Shown: positions 1-8,075, numbered from the stretch's first letter. The stretch: DNA of 13,659 nt from Bacteroidales bacterium (GCA_017527945.1 JAFXPL010000088.1:1-13659), one strand, 5' to 3'. Translations and numbers: made by a program. The notes: generated by a model not told the origin, from the letters alone.

Positions 1-2
1 GC

Positions 3-89
3 GTTTACTATCTGCGGGGAACCATCTTGTCGTCAAAAGAGGACAGTGAAGGCAAGATGGAACGCTATATTATAACTTTGGTGGATTGA
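3..89 (+). CDS. C-terminal fragment of an unidentified protein (5' truncated by window edge)
   Basis: Reading from base 3 gives 28 open codons, beginning VYYLRGTILSSKEDS and ending ITLVD, closed by TGA at 87-89. The composition looks protein-like, with alternating hydrophobic and charged residues. The other two forward frames stop at 46-48 and 73-75. The stop lies about 12 bases before the promoter of the next gene, as expected for the end of an upstream gene. The fragment is too short for a family assignment. It could also be non-coding, since 28 codons can stay open by chance. Confidence 0.4.
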   Translation, partial: VYYLRGTILSSKEDSEGKMERYIITLVD

Positions 90-111
90 ACAAAATATTT
101 TGTACTTTTGC
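77..111 (+). promoter_or_regulatory. Bacteroidetes-type promoter for the phosphorylase-PBP-priA unit
   Basis: TGTACTTTTGC at 101-111 contains the -7 consensus TAnnTTTG (103-110). A TTTG at 77-80, 22 bases upstream, fits the -33 element. The start of transcription should fall near 115-118, only a few bases before the candidate start codons at 124 and 136. This placement excludes the in-frame TTG at 100 as a start codon. Confidence 0.75.
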
Positions 112-135
112 CCTTTCATTAAAATGATTGTGCAA

Positions 136-1002
136 ATGAAGAAGACGATACCTGCATCCGAGCTGCCCCTGCAAAGCGACGGAGCCATTTATCACCTCAA
201 TCTCCACCCCGAAGAGTTGGCCGACAATGTCGTCTTAGTGGGCGACCCCGGCCGGGTGGCGATGATTTCCGGCATGTTCGACACCGTGGATGTCCGCAAG
301 CAGAACCGCGAGTTGATTACACACACGGGAACGTATAAGGGAAAACGTATCTCCGTGATTTCCACGGGGATGGGAACCGACAATATTGACATCGTACTCA
401 ACGAACTGGATGCCGTGGCCAACATCGACCTCGCCACTCGCACCCTGCGCGACGGGCATCGGGCCCTTAACCTCGTGCGCATAGGCACTTCTGGCGCGTT
501 AAATCCTGATATCGAGTGCGGTGGTTTCGTAGCCTCTGCCTTCGGTCTTGGCATCGACGGCGTGTTGCGCTATTACGATACCGGGGACTTGATTCGGGAG
601 GATTTGGTCGAGGCCTTTGTCCAGCATACAGGCTGGAGTAGCAGGCTGCCGTATCCGTACTGTATGCCTGCGTCCTCTGTCCTGCTCGACCGTGTGGCGT
701 TCGACATGGCGAAAGGCATCACTATCAGTGCTCCCGGTTTTTTCGGTCCACAGGGCAGGGAAGTACGTGCCAAATTGAAGTACCCTGAACTGAATCGAAA
801 AATTGAAACGTTTGATTTCCAAGGAAATAAGGTGACTAATATGGAGATGGAATGTTCTGCTGTCTATGGCCTCGGCAGTCTGCTCGGCCACCATCCGCTC
901 ACCGTTTGTCTGATTATTGCGAATCGGGTGACCGGAAAATTCCTCGACAGCTACCATGACCGCATGGAGGAACTTTGCCACACCGTTTTAGAGAGAATTT
1001 AA
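136..1002 (+). CDS. udp: Nucleoside phosphorylase, probably uridine phosphorylase
   Basis: This is a member of the PNP/UDP phosphorylase family (NP-I). These cytoplasmic enzymes split nucleosides with phosphate into base and ribose-1-phosphate for salvage. With the start at ATG 136 the protein has 288 residues. Visible motifs are the phosphate-binding GDPGR (36-40), a GTSG turn (117-120) and the ribose-binding EMECSA (237-242). PGFFGPQGR carries Q206-x-R208, which lines up with the Gln-x-Arg uracil-binding pair of E. coli uridine phosphorylase (FYPGQER). I therefore prefer uridine over purine substrate. An ATG at 124 in the same frame is an alternative start adding four residues; anything earlier falls inside the promoter. 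It is the first gene of a close-packed unit, with 25 bases to the next gene. The family is secure; the exact substrate is inferred. Confidence 0.85.
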   Translation: MKKTIPASELPLQSDGAIYHLNLHPEELADNVVLVGDPGRVAMISGMFDTVDVRKQNRELITHTGTYKGKRISVISTGMGTDNIDIVLNELDAVANIDLATRTLRDGHRALNLVRIGTSGALNPDIECGGFVASAFGLGIDGVLRYYDTGDLIREDLVEAFVQHTGWSSRLPYPYCMPASSVLLDRVAFDMAKGITISAPGFFGPQGREVRAKLKYPELNRKIETFDFQGNKVTNMEMECSAVYGLGSLLGHHPLTVCLIIANRVTGKFLDSYHDRMEELCHTVLERI

Positions 1003-1027
1003 CCTGAAACTTGAAACCTGAATCTTT

Positions 1028-2143
1028 ATGAGAAAGTTTGCACTTATTTTGCTGGTCATCCTGGTGGGCACATCTGCGGGGGTCGCGGAATCGCGCACAT
1101 GCAAGATCCTGTATCTGATACCTTTTGAATCAAATAGTTATGAGTCTCCCTCGATCAAAGAGTGCGATGACATGGATAAGGTGCGCTCCTATCAGTTGAT
1201 GGGTTTCTGGAACGGGGCGCAGATGGCGGTCGAGGAAATGTCCAGGACTGGCGATGTCCGCTTCGATGTCGTGGTGCGCGATATTTCTAACAATGAGGCG
1301 AAGTTGCGCAAAGTGATGGAGGACGAAGCGCTGATGGGCGAGGTTGACTTGATAGTTGGACCATTCTTCGGCAAACTGTTTTCCGTGGCGGCAGATTATG
1401 CGAAACGCTACGGAATTCCCATTGTGAACCCGTTTACAAGCAGGCAGGATTTTGTAGAGGACAACGAGTATGTCTATAAGCTGATTCCTTCTTTGGAAGT
1501 ACGTCCTGCCATGATTGCTTTTCTCGCACAGCAAAGCAACGCCTTCCCGATTATCCTTTACGGTGATTCCATCGCTAAGAACAAAGAGCAGAAGATATAT
1601 TGCCAATATTTCGACCATAACCATATCGACTATCGGGTTGTTTCCAAAGCTTCCGCCGTCATTTCCGCGATTCAGAAGGGGAAACCGCAGTTTGTGGTCA
1701 CCTTCTTCGACAATCCAGCGCAAAACCTCATCATATCCCGTAACCTGCTCTACAGCGACAAGACCGACAACCTGACGTTTGTGGTGCCGGCAAGCTGGTT
1801 GGAGTCCAAGACTTACGATATTGAGTACTATTCGAAACTGAACCTGCATTTCTTCTCCGACTATTATATAGATTATGAAGCGGAGGAGACCAAAACGTTC
1901 GTTTATGACTACACGCAACGTTTCGGTGTGCCGCCCTCTTTGGAAAGTTTCGCGTTCCAGGGCTACGACATTACCCGCTATTTTGTGTCGCTGGTGCTCA
2001 ATGACCTTGACCAAGACCGCGTGAAGGTCACCCCGATAGCTTTCCCGCTATCCTTCGACAAGCAGCCGTCCGGTGGCTACGAGAATGTGAACGTGCAATT
2101 TCTCGAAGTGAAGGATAACGAGATAGTTCCGAGTATCTTTTAA
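1028..2143 (+). CDS. Exported type-1 periplasmic-binding-fold protein (ABC substrate-binding/LivJ-like)
   Basis: This 371-residue protein starts with a signal peptide: MRK, then a hydrophobic stretch to about residue 18, with likely cleavage after GVA. The mature part resembles Peripla_BP_6/LivJ-type proteins: an opening strand KILYLIPF, then FWNGAQMAVEEM, VDLIVGPFFGKLFSVAADYAKRYGIPIVNP, and the late motif FAFQGYDITRYF, common in Bacteroidetes members. Such proteins bind small molecules or peptidoglycan fragments in the periplasm. Bacteroidetes relatives often carry N-terminal LysM repeats, which are absent here. No permease or ATPase gene is adjacent, so transport is not shown and a sensing or envelope role is equally possible. 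It sits 25 bases after the phosphorylase and 12 bases before priA, without its own promoter motif, so it is probably cotranscribed. The fold call is good; the ligand is unknown. Confidence 0.7.
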   Translation: MRKFALILLVILVGTSAGVAESRTCKILYLIPFESNSYESPSIKECDDMDKVRSYQLMGFWNGAQMAVEEMSRTGDVRFDVVVRDISNNEAKLRKVMEDEALMGEVDLIVGPFFGKLFSVAADYAKRYGIPIVNPFTSRQDFVEDNEYVYKLIPSLEVRPAMIAFLAQQSNAFPIILYGDSIAKNKEQKIYCQYFDHNHIDYRVVSKASAVISAIQKGKPQFVVTFFDNPAQNLIISRNLLYSDKTDNLTFVVPASWLESKTYDIEYYSKLNLHFFSDYYIDYEAEETKTFVYDYTQRFGVPPSLESFAFQGYDITRYFVSLVLNDLDQDRVKVTPIAFPLSFDKQPSGGYENVNVQFLEVKDNEIVPSIF

Positions 2144-2155
2144 CCCTTTTTGACC

Positions 2156-4645
2156 ATGGAAACCTATTTCGCCGACGTGATTCTTCCGTTGCCCGTCGAT
2201 GCGCGGTTCACCTATCGTGTGCCGCAGGTGCTGAACGGGAAAGTGACTTTCGGAATGCGCGTGATAGTGCCGTTCGGCAGCAGCAAGCTCTATGCCGCCA
2301 TCGTGGAAAAGGTGCATGAACAGCCTCCAAAACAATTCTCCGTCAAGTATATACTGGATGTGATAGACGACCGGCCTGTCATTTCCGAGGCGCAGTTCCG
2401 TCTGTGGCAGTGGATGGCTGATTACTATATGTGCACCGTCGGGGAAGTGATGGCCGCTGCGCTGCCCTCCGCGCTCCGGCTCGCCAGCGAAACCAAGGTG
2501 AAGGTGCACCCAGACTTCGACGGCGATGTCTCCGTGATGACACCTTACGAGATGAACGTCTTGGAGTTGCTGATCCATCGCGAGACCATGACCGTGGCCG
2601 AGGTTGCCAAAAGTCTGCAAGTCGCCAAGGTGATGCCGATTATCAAGTCGCTTGTCGATAAACGCGCCATCATCACCGATGAGGAGATTAGGAATCCATA
2701 TAAGCCTAAGAAAGAGGTGGTTATAAGCGTTTCGGCACCATACAACGAGGAAATTGCATTTATGGCACTTTTGGACAAGCTCAATGCCAAACCGTCCACC
2801 TCCTCTCAGGCCGACACGCTGCTCGCCTTCATGATGCACACCCGTAAAGACAACCGCTACCACTTCGATGCAGCTCTGCCGAAAGTGGAGTTGTTGCGTG
2901 ACAAAAACGTGAGCCAAAGCAGTTTGCAGACGCTGATAAAGAAGGGTGTTCTGGTCTCCGAAGAACGGGTGGTTTCTCGACTGGTGGAATTTTCCTCCGC
3001 GACGGTATCCGAGGTGTCGCTGTCCGAACCACAGCAGAAAGCCTACGAAGAGATCAAGCGGAGTTTTGAGCTGCATTCCGTCACTCTGCTGCATGGCGTG
3101 ACCGGCAGTGGCAAGACGGAAATCTACATCAAGCTGATTGACGAGGTGCTGAAGCAGGGGAGGCAGGTGCTGTACTTGTTGCCGGAAATCGCGCTTACTT
3201 CGCAGATAGTCAATCGATTGCGAAAATATTTCGGCGATAGGGTGGGCGTGTACCACTCTCGTTTTAACGAGTATGAACGGGTGGAAATTTGGAATCGGGT
3301 GCTGAGCGGGGACACCGATGCCACCGCCAAATACCAGTTGGTGCTGGGGGCGAGGTCGGCATTGCTGCTGCCTTACAAGGATTTGGGGCTGGTGATTGTG
3401 GATGAGGAGCACGACGGCTCCTACAAGCAGATGGACCCAGCCCCGCGCTATCATGCCCGCGACGCCGCCGTGATGCTTGCGCAGATTCATGGCGCGAAAA
3501 CGCTCCTCGGCACGGCCACTCCCTCATTAGAGAGTTACTTCAACGCGCAGCTGCATAAATTCGGCCTCGTGGAGTTGATGCAACGCTACGCCGACAGCCG
3601 CCTTCCCGACATTTACACCGTGAACATGAACGCAGCCACCAAACGCAACGAAGTGCAGGGACTTTTCTCGCATTTCTTGATTGAACAGATGGCACAGGCA
3701 CTGGAGCGTAAGGAGCAGGTCATCCTTTTCCAGAATCGGCGCGGCTATGCGGTGCGCATGATCTGCCACACCTGCGAGTCGATGCCCAAGTGCCAGTACT
3801 GCGACGTGACGCTGACCTACCACAAGAAGACGAACCTGCTGAAGTGCCACTATTGCGGTTATGCCATCGAGGTGCCGAAAGAGTGCCCGACTTGCCACAG
3901 CACGGACATCGAGATGAAAGGCTTCGGCACCGAGCAGGTGGAGGACACGCTGGCGGAGATTTTCCCCGAGGCGCAGATTGCCCGCATGGACACGGACACG
4001 ACCCGATCGAAAAATGCCTACCAACAGATTATCACGGACTTCGAGCAACATAAGACCGATATCCTCGTCGGTACGCAGATGGTGACCAAAGGACTCGATT
4101 TCGACAGGGTGAGCGTGGTAGGCATCCTCAATGCCGATGCGCTCATTTCCTTCCCTGATTTTCGCGCTTTCGAACGTGCTTTCCAGCTGTTGTCGCAGGT
4201 GAGTGGCCGCGCGGGGCGCAAGGAAGTGCCCGGCAAGGTGGTCATCCAGACCTTCCAGCCGAACCATCCTGCCCTTAAATATGTGGAATCCAACGATTTC
4301 ATGGCTATGTATCAGAGTCAGATCGAGGAACGACGCCGATTCGCGCTGCCTCCGATTACCCGTATGGTCAAGGTGACGCTGAAGCATCCTGAGGAGCAGA
4401 CCGTCCTGTCCGCCGCCATGCAGCTGCAGGGGATGCTTCGGGAGGTTTTTGCCACCGCTGTGATGGGACCTGCCGCACCGCTCGTCGCTCGTGTCCAGAA
4501 CTTCTATCTGCAGGACTTCTGGGTTAAAATGGCCCGCGACAACAGTCTGACCGCCCGCAAGCAGCAGCTCCGGGAGGTGATTCGTCAGTTTCGGCAGCTC
4601 CCGCAGTTCAAAAAGGTGCGCTGCGTGGTGAATGTGGATGCGTGA
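2156..4645 (+). CDS. priA: Primosomal protein N' (replication restart helicase PriA)
   Basis: PriA is the 3'-to-5' superfamily 2 DNA helicase that recognises stalled or collapsed forks and starts reloading of the replicative helicase. The protein has 829 residues from ATG 2156; an in-frame TTG two codons earlier is unlikely to be used. The N-terminal 3'-DNA-binding domain begins YFADVILPLPVDARFTYRVP. Walker A is GVTGSGKT (314-321), and the DExH box is DEEH (416-419). Eight cysteines for two zinc sites are all present: 537, 540, 546, 549, 564, 567, 577 and 580. Helicase motifs GTQMVTKGLDF and QVSGRAGR follow, and then the C-terminal domain. The length is somewhat above the E. coli protein (about 730), as is common in Bacteroidetes. 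It is last in a three-gene unit, 12 bases after the upstream stop. No frameshift or missing key residue is seen. Confidence 0.97.
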   Translation: METYFADVILPLPVDARFTYRVPQVLNGKVTFGMRVIVPFGSSKLYAAIVEKVHEQPPKQFSVKYILDVIDDRPVISEAQFRLWQWMADYYMCTVGEVMAAALPSALRLASETKVKVHPDFDGDVSVMTPYEMNVLELLIHRETMTVAEVAKSLQVAKVMPIIKSLVDKRAIITDEEIRNPYKPKKEVVISVSAPYNEEIAFMALLDKLNAKPSTSSQADTLLAFMMHTRKDNRYHFDAALPKVELLRDKNVSQSSLQTLIKKGVLVSEERVVSRLVEFSSATVSEVSLSEPQQKAYEEIKRSFELHSVTLLHGVTGSGKTEIYIKLIDEVLKQGRQVLYLLPEIALTSQIVNRLRKYFGDRVGVYHSRFNEYERVEIWNRVLSGDTDATAKYQLVLGARSALLLPYKDLGLVIVDEEHDGSYKQMDPAPRYHARDAAVMLAQIHGAKTLLGTATPSLESYFNAQLHKFGLVELMQRYADSRLPDIYTVNMNAATKRNEVQGLFSHFLIEQMAQALERKEQVILFQNRRGYAVRMICHTCESMPKCQYCDVTLTYHKKTNLLKCHYCGYAIEVPKECPTCHSTDIEMKGFGTEQVEDTLAEIFPEAQIARMDTDTTRSKNAYQQIITDFEQHKTDILVGTQMVTKGLDFDRVSVVGILNADALISFPDFRAFERAFQLLSQVSGRAGRKEVPGKVVIQTFQPNHPALKYVESNDFMAMYQSQIEERRRFALPPITRMVKVTLKHPEEQTVLSAAMQLQGMLREVFATAVMGPAAPLVARVQNFYLQDFWVKMARDNSLTARKQQLREVIRQFRQLPQFKKVRCVVNVDA

Positions 4646-4811
4646 GCAGGCTGCTACGCTTAGATGAACCGTTTCTGTTTCTTTCAAACCCCCACTGCTC
4701 ACTAATCGTACGGAATTGGATGCGTTTTGAGTAGAATCACGCTTTCTGTCTTTGCGTTTTATTTTTACAGTTAATTGTTAAAAAAGCATCAGTAAAAATA
4801 TTTTCATAAAG

Positions 4812-4844
4812 TTGTGTTTTGAATAGAATAAAATGTATCTTTGC
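4812..4844 (+). promoter_or_regulatory. Promoter of the Rpn-family gene
   Basis: TGTATCTTTGC (4834-4844) contains TAnnTTTG at 4836-4843, 35 bases before the start codon at 4879. A TTG at 4812-4814 lies 21 bases upstream and could serve as the -33 element. The TTTTG at 4817-4821 is closer than usual. The surrounding 70 bases are very AT-rich. Confidence 0.65.
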
Positions 4845-4878
4845 AGCCTCTAAAATAAAGTGACGAAAAAAGAAGGTT

Positions 4879-5874
4879 ATGAAAGAAAACGAATTGATTA
4901 GATTCGACTACGCTGCGAAGAACATCCTTCGTGACAAGTCCAACTTCAGCATCTTGGAGGGCCTGGTGAGTGCGGTCCTCGGGGAAGACATTCACATTGA
5001 GGAACTGCTCGAAAGCGAGTCCAATCCAGAGCGCAAGGACGACAAGTTCAACCGTGTGGACATCAAGGCGAAGGACTCGAGAGGGGATTTCATTATCGTT
5101 GAGGTGCAGCAGACCACACAGCTTTTCTTTATGGAGCGAATCTTGTACGGAGCGTGCAAGACGGTGACCGAGCACATGCGCATAGGGGACATGTACAGCA
5201 ACGTGAAAAAGGTATATAGCATCAACATCATCTATTTTGAACTGGGGTATGGCGCGGACTATATCTATCACGGGATGAACACTTTTATAGGTGTCAACAC
5301 GCACGACCAGCTGATGTTGTCGCCTCGCGAGCGCCAGGGAACCATCGAAGGGTTGCCTATCGATTATAACTACCCTGAATACTACTTGCTGCGTGTCATG
5401 CAGTACAACAAGCCAGTTCCGGAGACCCCGATAGACGAATGGTTTCATTATTTCCGTTACGGCGACATCATGCCTGACACGAAAGTTCCCGGTCTAAAGC
5501 AGGCCTACCAAAAGCTCAAGATATTGCAGATGACGGTGGAAGAGTACCGCAGCTATGAACGGTATATGCTGAACCAGATGGATATCAACGAGAGCTACAA
5601 CTCTGCTATCTATAAGGGACACCAGAAGGGATTTGAAGAAGGTTTTGGGGAGGGACGGGAAAAAGGTATGGCAGAAGGACGGGCGATAGGTCAAGCGATA
5701 GGTCAAGCAGAAGGTCAAGCGATAGGACGAGCAGAAGGACGCGAGGAAGGACGCGAGGAAGGACGCGAGGAAGGACGCGAGGAAGGACGCGAGGAAGAAA
5801 GGGGGAGGATAGCCTCAAAGCTCAGGTCAATGGGCATGCGGGATTTGGAAATACAGCAGATAATTGGAGATTGA
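4879..5874 (+). CDS. Rpn family PD-(D/E)XK nuclease/putative transposase with G-x-x-x repeat tail
   Basis: The 331-residue protein belongs to the Rpn/PDDEXK_2 family. Its E. coli members (RpnA-E) are DNA endonucleases that promote RecA-independent recombination. The nuclease core shows RVDIKA with D61 and the partner motif E75-V-Q77, where the usual Lys of ExK is Gln, as is common in this family. LFFMERILYGACKTV follows, also typical. Residues 247-306 are fifteen consecutive four-residue units beginning with Gly (GHQK, GFEE, GFGE through to five GREE), encoded by a period-12 DNA repeat. The tail ends SMGMRDLEIQQIIGD, like the short helical C-terminus of relatives. The gene has its own promoter. 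No terminal inverted repeats or target duplications mark it as a mobile element, and nothing nearby indicates its biological role. The family call is firm; nuclease activity here is inferred. Confidence 0.85.
   Translation: MKENELIRFDYAAKNILRDKSNFSILEGLVSAVLGEDIHIEELLESESNPERKDDKFNRVDIKAKDSRGDFIIVEVQQTTQLFFMERILYGACKTVTEHMRIGDMYSNVKKVYSINIIYFELGYGADYIYHGMNTFIGVNTHDQLMLSPRERQGTIEGLPIDYNYPEYYLLRVMQYNKPVPETPIDEWFHYFRYGDIMPDTKVPGLKQAYQKLKILQMTVEEYRSYERYMLNQMDINESYNSAIYKGHQKGFEEGFGEGREKGMAEGRAIGQAIGQAEGQAIGRAEGREEGREEGREEGREEGREEERGRIASKLRSMGMRDLEIQQIIGD
5617..5796 (+). repeat. Fifteen in-frame 12-bp units; the last five are identical
   Basis: The stretch divides exactly into fifteen 12-base units, each starting GG. 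The first ten are diverged (for example GGTCAAGCGATA at 5689-5700 and again at 5713-5724). The last five, 5737-5796, are perfect copies of GGACGCGAGGAA. Each unit encodes Gly plus three residues, so gain or loss of units keeps the reading frame. The gradient from diverged to identical suggests recent expansion at the 3' end by slippage or unequal recombination. Confidence 0.95.
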
Positions 5875-5988
5875 GAATTTTCACGTTTTATCCTGCGCGA
5901 AGTTGCATGCTTGCGTAGGCTGTCTGGTTTTGCCAAACGCAGTCGGACAAAAACAAGAGGGAAAAAACAGTTCGAGATAGTTTTTTTT

Positions 5989-5999
5989 TGTATTTTTGC
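5989..5999 (+). promoter_or_regulatory. Promoter of the branching enzyme gene
   Basis: TGTATTTTTGC (5989-5999) contains TAnnTTTG at 5991-5998, 37 bases before the ATG at 6036. It is preceded by a run of nine T. No good -33 TTTG lies at the usual distance; TTCG at 5971 is a weak candidate. Confidence 0.6.
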
Positions 6000-6035
6000 A
6001 TTTCAGTTTCTGATTGTAATTAGTATTTTGCGATA

Positions 6036-8045
6036 ATGAACCGACCGACTGTACAATCTCGATTAGCCGCTAAAGACCCCTGGCTGAAACCCTTCCGCGC
6101 AGTGTTGCAGAAACGCATGGAACGTGCCATTTTGCGCGAACTGCAGATTACCGACGGAGGCAGACCGCTTTCCGACCTGGCAAACGGGCACCTCTACTAT
6201 GGACTTCACAAAACCGCCTCGGACTGGGTATTTCGGGAAAAAGCACCGAATGCCACCGCTATCTATCTTTATGGAGATTTCTCTGGCTGGAAGATCCTTC
6301 CGGAGTTCGCCCTGCGCCCCATAGGCAATGGAGACTGGGAGGTGAAACTTCCCGATTTCGTGCTGCGGCACGGAATGCTTTACAAAATGTGGATGGTGTG
6401 GCACGGCGGCGCCGACGAACGATTGCCGGCCTACGCGCAGCGCGTGGTTCAGGACGACACTACGAAGGTCTTCTGTGCTCAGGTTTGGGAGCCAGAACTC
6501 TATGTCTGGAAAAATCCTGCGCCGCTCAAACCTGAACACCCGTTGATCTACGAGGCACATGTCGGGATGTCATCGCAGGAAGCCAAAATTTCCTCCTACC
6601 ATGAATTCCAAGAGACAGTGCTGCCACGGATCAAAGAATTGGGATACAATATGATACAGCTAATGGCCGTTCAGGAGCACCCGTATTACGGCTCTTTCGG
6701 CTATCAGGTCTCTAACTTCTTCGCGCCGTCGTTCCGCTTCGGCACGCCCGAGGAACTGATGGAACTCATCGACACCGCGCACGGTATGGGAATCTCCGTC
6801 ATCCTCGATGTCATTCACTCTCATGCCGTAAAGAACGAACGGGAGGGTATCGGCTGTCTCGATGGTAGCGACTATCTCTACACCCACCACGGCGAACGTG
6901 GCCATCACAAGGTGTGGGATTCCCGCTGTTTCAACTACGGCAAGCAGGAGACCATCCAGTTCCTGCTCTCCAACCTGAAATACTGGCTCGAAAAGTTCCG
7001 TTTCGACGGCTTCCGCTTCGACGGGGTGACCAGCATGTGCTACCTCGACCATGGCCTCGGGGTCGATTTTTTGGAGTATGGCCAGTATTTCGATGCGAAT
7101 GTGGATGAGGATGCCCTTACATATTTGACCTTGGCCAACCGCCTCGTGAGGGAGGTCAACCCTTCGGTCACCACTATCGCTGAAGACGTGAGCGGGATGC
7201 CGGGCATGGCCTTTCCGGTGGAGCAGGGCGGCATTGGTTTCGACTTCCGCATGTCGATGGGCATCGCCGACTTCTGGGTGAAGACCCTCAAGACCCGCAG
7301 CGACGACGACTGGAGCGTGGGGGAGATCTATTACCGAATGACCGACAAGCGCGCCGAGGAACAGACCATCAGCTATGTGGAATGCCACGATCAAGCATTG
7401 GTTGGTGATAAAACGCTTATATTTAGAATGATGGATAGCAAAATGTACACTTCGATGTCGGTGCTTGCATCGGACATGACGGTGGATCGCGGCATTGCTC
7501 TGCACAAGATGATTCGCTTGGTGACGCTGACGCTATGCTCAGGCGGCTATCTGAATTTCATGGGCAACGAGTTCGGGCATCCCGAATGGATTGACTTCCC
7601 GAGGGAAGGCAATGGCTGGTCGTGTCACCATGCCCGTCGACAGTGGAATTTGGCGGATGATAATATGTTGAAATACAGTGGATTGAATCGATTCGACCGA
7701 GACATGATTCATTGCGTGAAGGAATCCCGTATGTTGGAAAGTGCGCCGATAATGCGCTGCTGTAACGAAGGGGATAAAGTGCTGGCTTTCGAGCGCGGCG
7801 ACTGTCTCGTGGTCTTCAATTTCCACCCGGTAAGCGCCTATTCGGGTTATGCCGTCGAGTGTCCGCCCGGCGAATACAGGATTGTCCTGAACAGCGACAG
7901 CACAAATTATCATGGATTTGGCAATGTAAAGGAACAAATGGTTTATAAAACAAGTGTTTACGAAGGAAGGTCACGTTTGCAGCTCTATTTGCCTCCGAGA
8001 GTGGCGATGGTTTTTCGTAAGTGCATTTTGCCAGAGAATTTATAA
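6036..8045 (+). CDS. glgB: 1,4-alpha-glucan (glycogen) branching enzyme, GH13
   Basis: This cytoplasmic enzyme cuts alpha-1,4-glucan chains and rejoins them through alpha-1,6 links during glycogen synthesis. It has 669 residues. An N-terminal carbohydrate-binding CBM48-like domain includes AIYLYGDFSGW and WEVKLPD, followed by a GH13 barrel. Catalytic residues are the nucleophile D329 in FRFDGVTS, the acid/base E383 in TTIAEDVSG, and the transition-state stabiliser D452 in ECHDQALVGDKT. The spacings of 54 and 69 residues match known branching enzymes. FMGNEFGHPEWIDFPREGNGW and ARRQWNL are typical of the subfamily that includes eukaryotic GBE1 (GH13_8), rather than E. coli GlgB (GH13_9). It ends in a short C-terminal beta domain. 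No other glycogen gene is adjacent, and it has its own promoter. All key residues are present. Confidence 0.93.
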   Translation: MNRPTVQSRLAAKDPWLKPFRAVLQKRMERAILRELQITDGGRPLSDLANGHLYYGLHKTASDWVFREKAPNATAIYLYGDFSGWKILPEFALRPIGNGDWEVKLPDFVLRHGMLYKMWMVWHGGADERLPAYAQRVVQDDTTKVFCAQVWEPELYVWKNPAPLKPEHPLIYEAHVGMSSQEAKISSYHEFQETVLPRIKELGYNMIQLMAVQEHPYYGSFGYQVSNFFAPSFRFGTPEELMELIDTAHGMGISVILDVIHSHAVKNEREGIGCLDGSDYLYTHHGERGHHKVWDSRCFNYGKQETIQFLLSNLKYWLEKFRFDGFRFDGVTSMCYLDHGLGVDFLEYGQYFDANVDEDALTYLTLANRLVREVNPSVTTIAEDVSGMPGMAFPVEQGGIGFDFRMSMGIADFWVKTLKTRSDDDWSVGEIYYRMTDKRAEEQTISYVECHDQALVGDKTLIFRMMDSKMYTSMSVLASDMTVDRGIALHKMIRLVTLTLCSGGYLNFMGNEFGHPEWIDFPREGNGWSCHHARRQWNLADDNMLKYSGLNRFDRDMIHCVKESRMLESAPIMRCCNEGDKVLAFERGDCLVVFNFHPVSAYSGYAVECPPGEYRIVLNSDSTNYHGFGNVKEQMVYKTSVYEGRSRLQLYLPPRVAMVFRKCILPENL

Positions 8046-8075
8046 TCGATTTGAAGCCTTCATTTGAAAAAAAAC

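Noticed and set aside
100..135. N-terminal extension of the phosphorylase to a TTG at base 100
   Set aside because: The extension runs through the promoter -7 element at 103-110, so those codons would not be transcribed. The family sequence begins at about 136.
1002..1022. Three 7-base units ACCTGAA, ACTTGAA, ACCTGAA between the phosphorylase and the PBP gene
   Set aside because: Real as a short tandem pattern, but only 21 bases long, beginning in a stop codon and with no link to a start, terminator or known element. Probably simple-sequence noise.
2048..3490. Long open frame on the minus strand opposite priA (480 codons), and similar ones opposite the PBP and TonB receptor genes
   Set aside because: Their translations are rich in His, Arg, Val and Leu with no recognisable domain, and each lies fully opposite a well-supported gene. 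They are shadows of codon bias.
5617..5796. CRISPR-like array
   Set aside because: Units are contiguous 12-mers without spacers and lie in frame inside a coding sequence.
4879..5874. An intact insertion sequence or transposon carrying the Rpn gene
   Set aside because: I found no terminal inverted repeats or target-site duplications around 4646-6035. The gene has a normal chromosomal promoter. The transposase label in this family is historical.
5875..5988. Possible terminator after the Rpn gene (TGTCTG...CGGACA with inner GTTT-TGCC-AAAC)
   Set aside because: The stem can be drawn with a G-U pair, but the following bases are A-rich, not T-rich, on the + strand, and the T-run at 5981-5989 is over 30 bases away. 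Not a convincing terminator.
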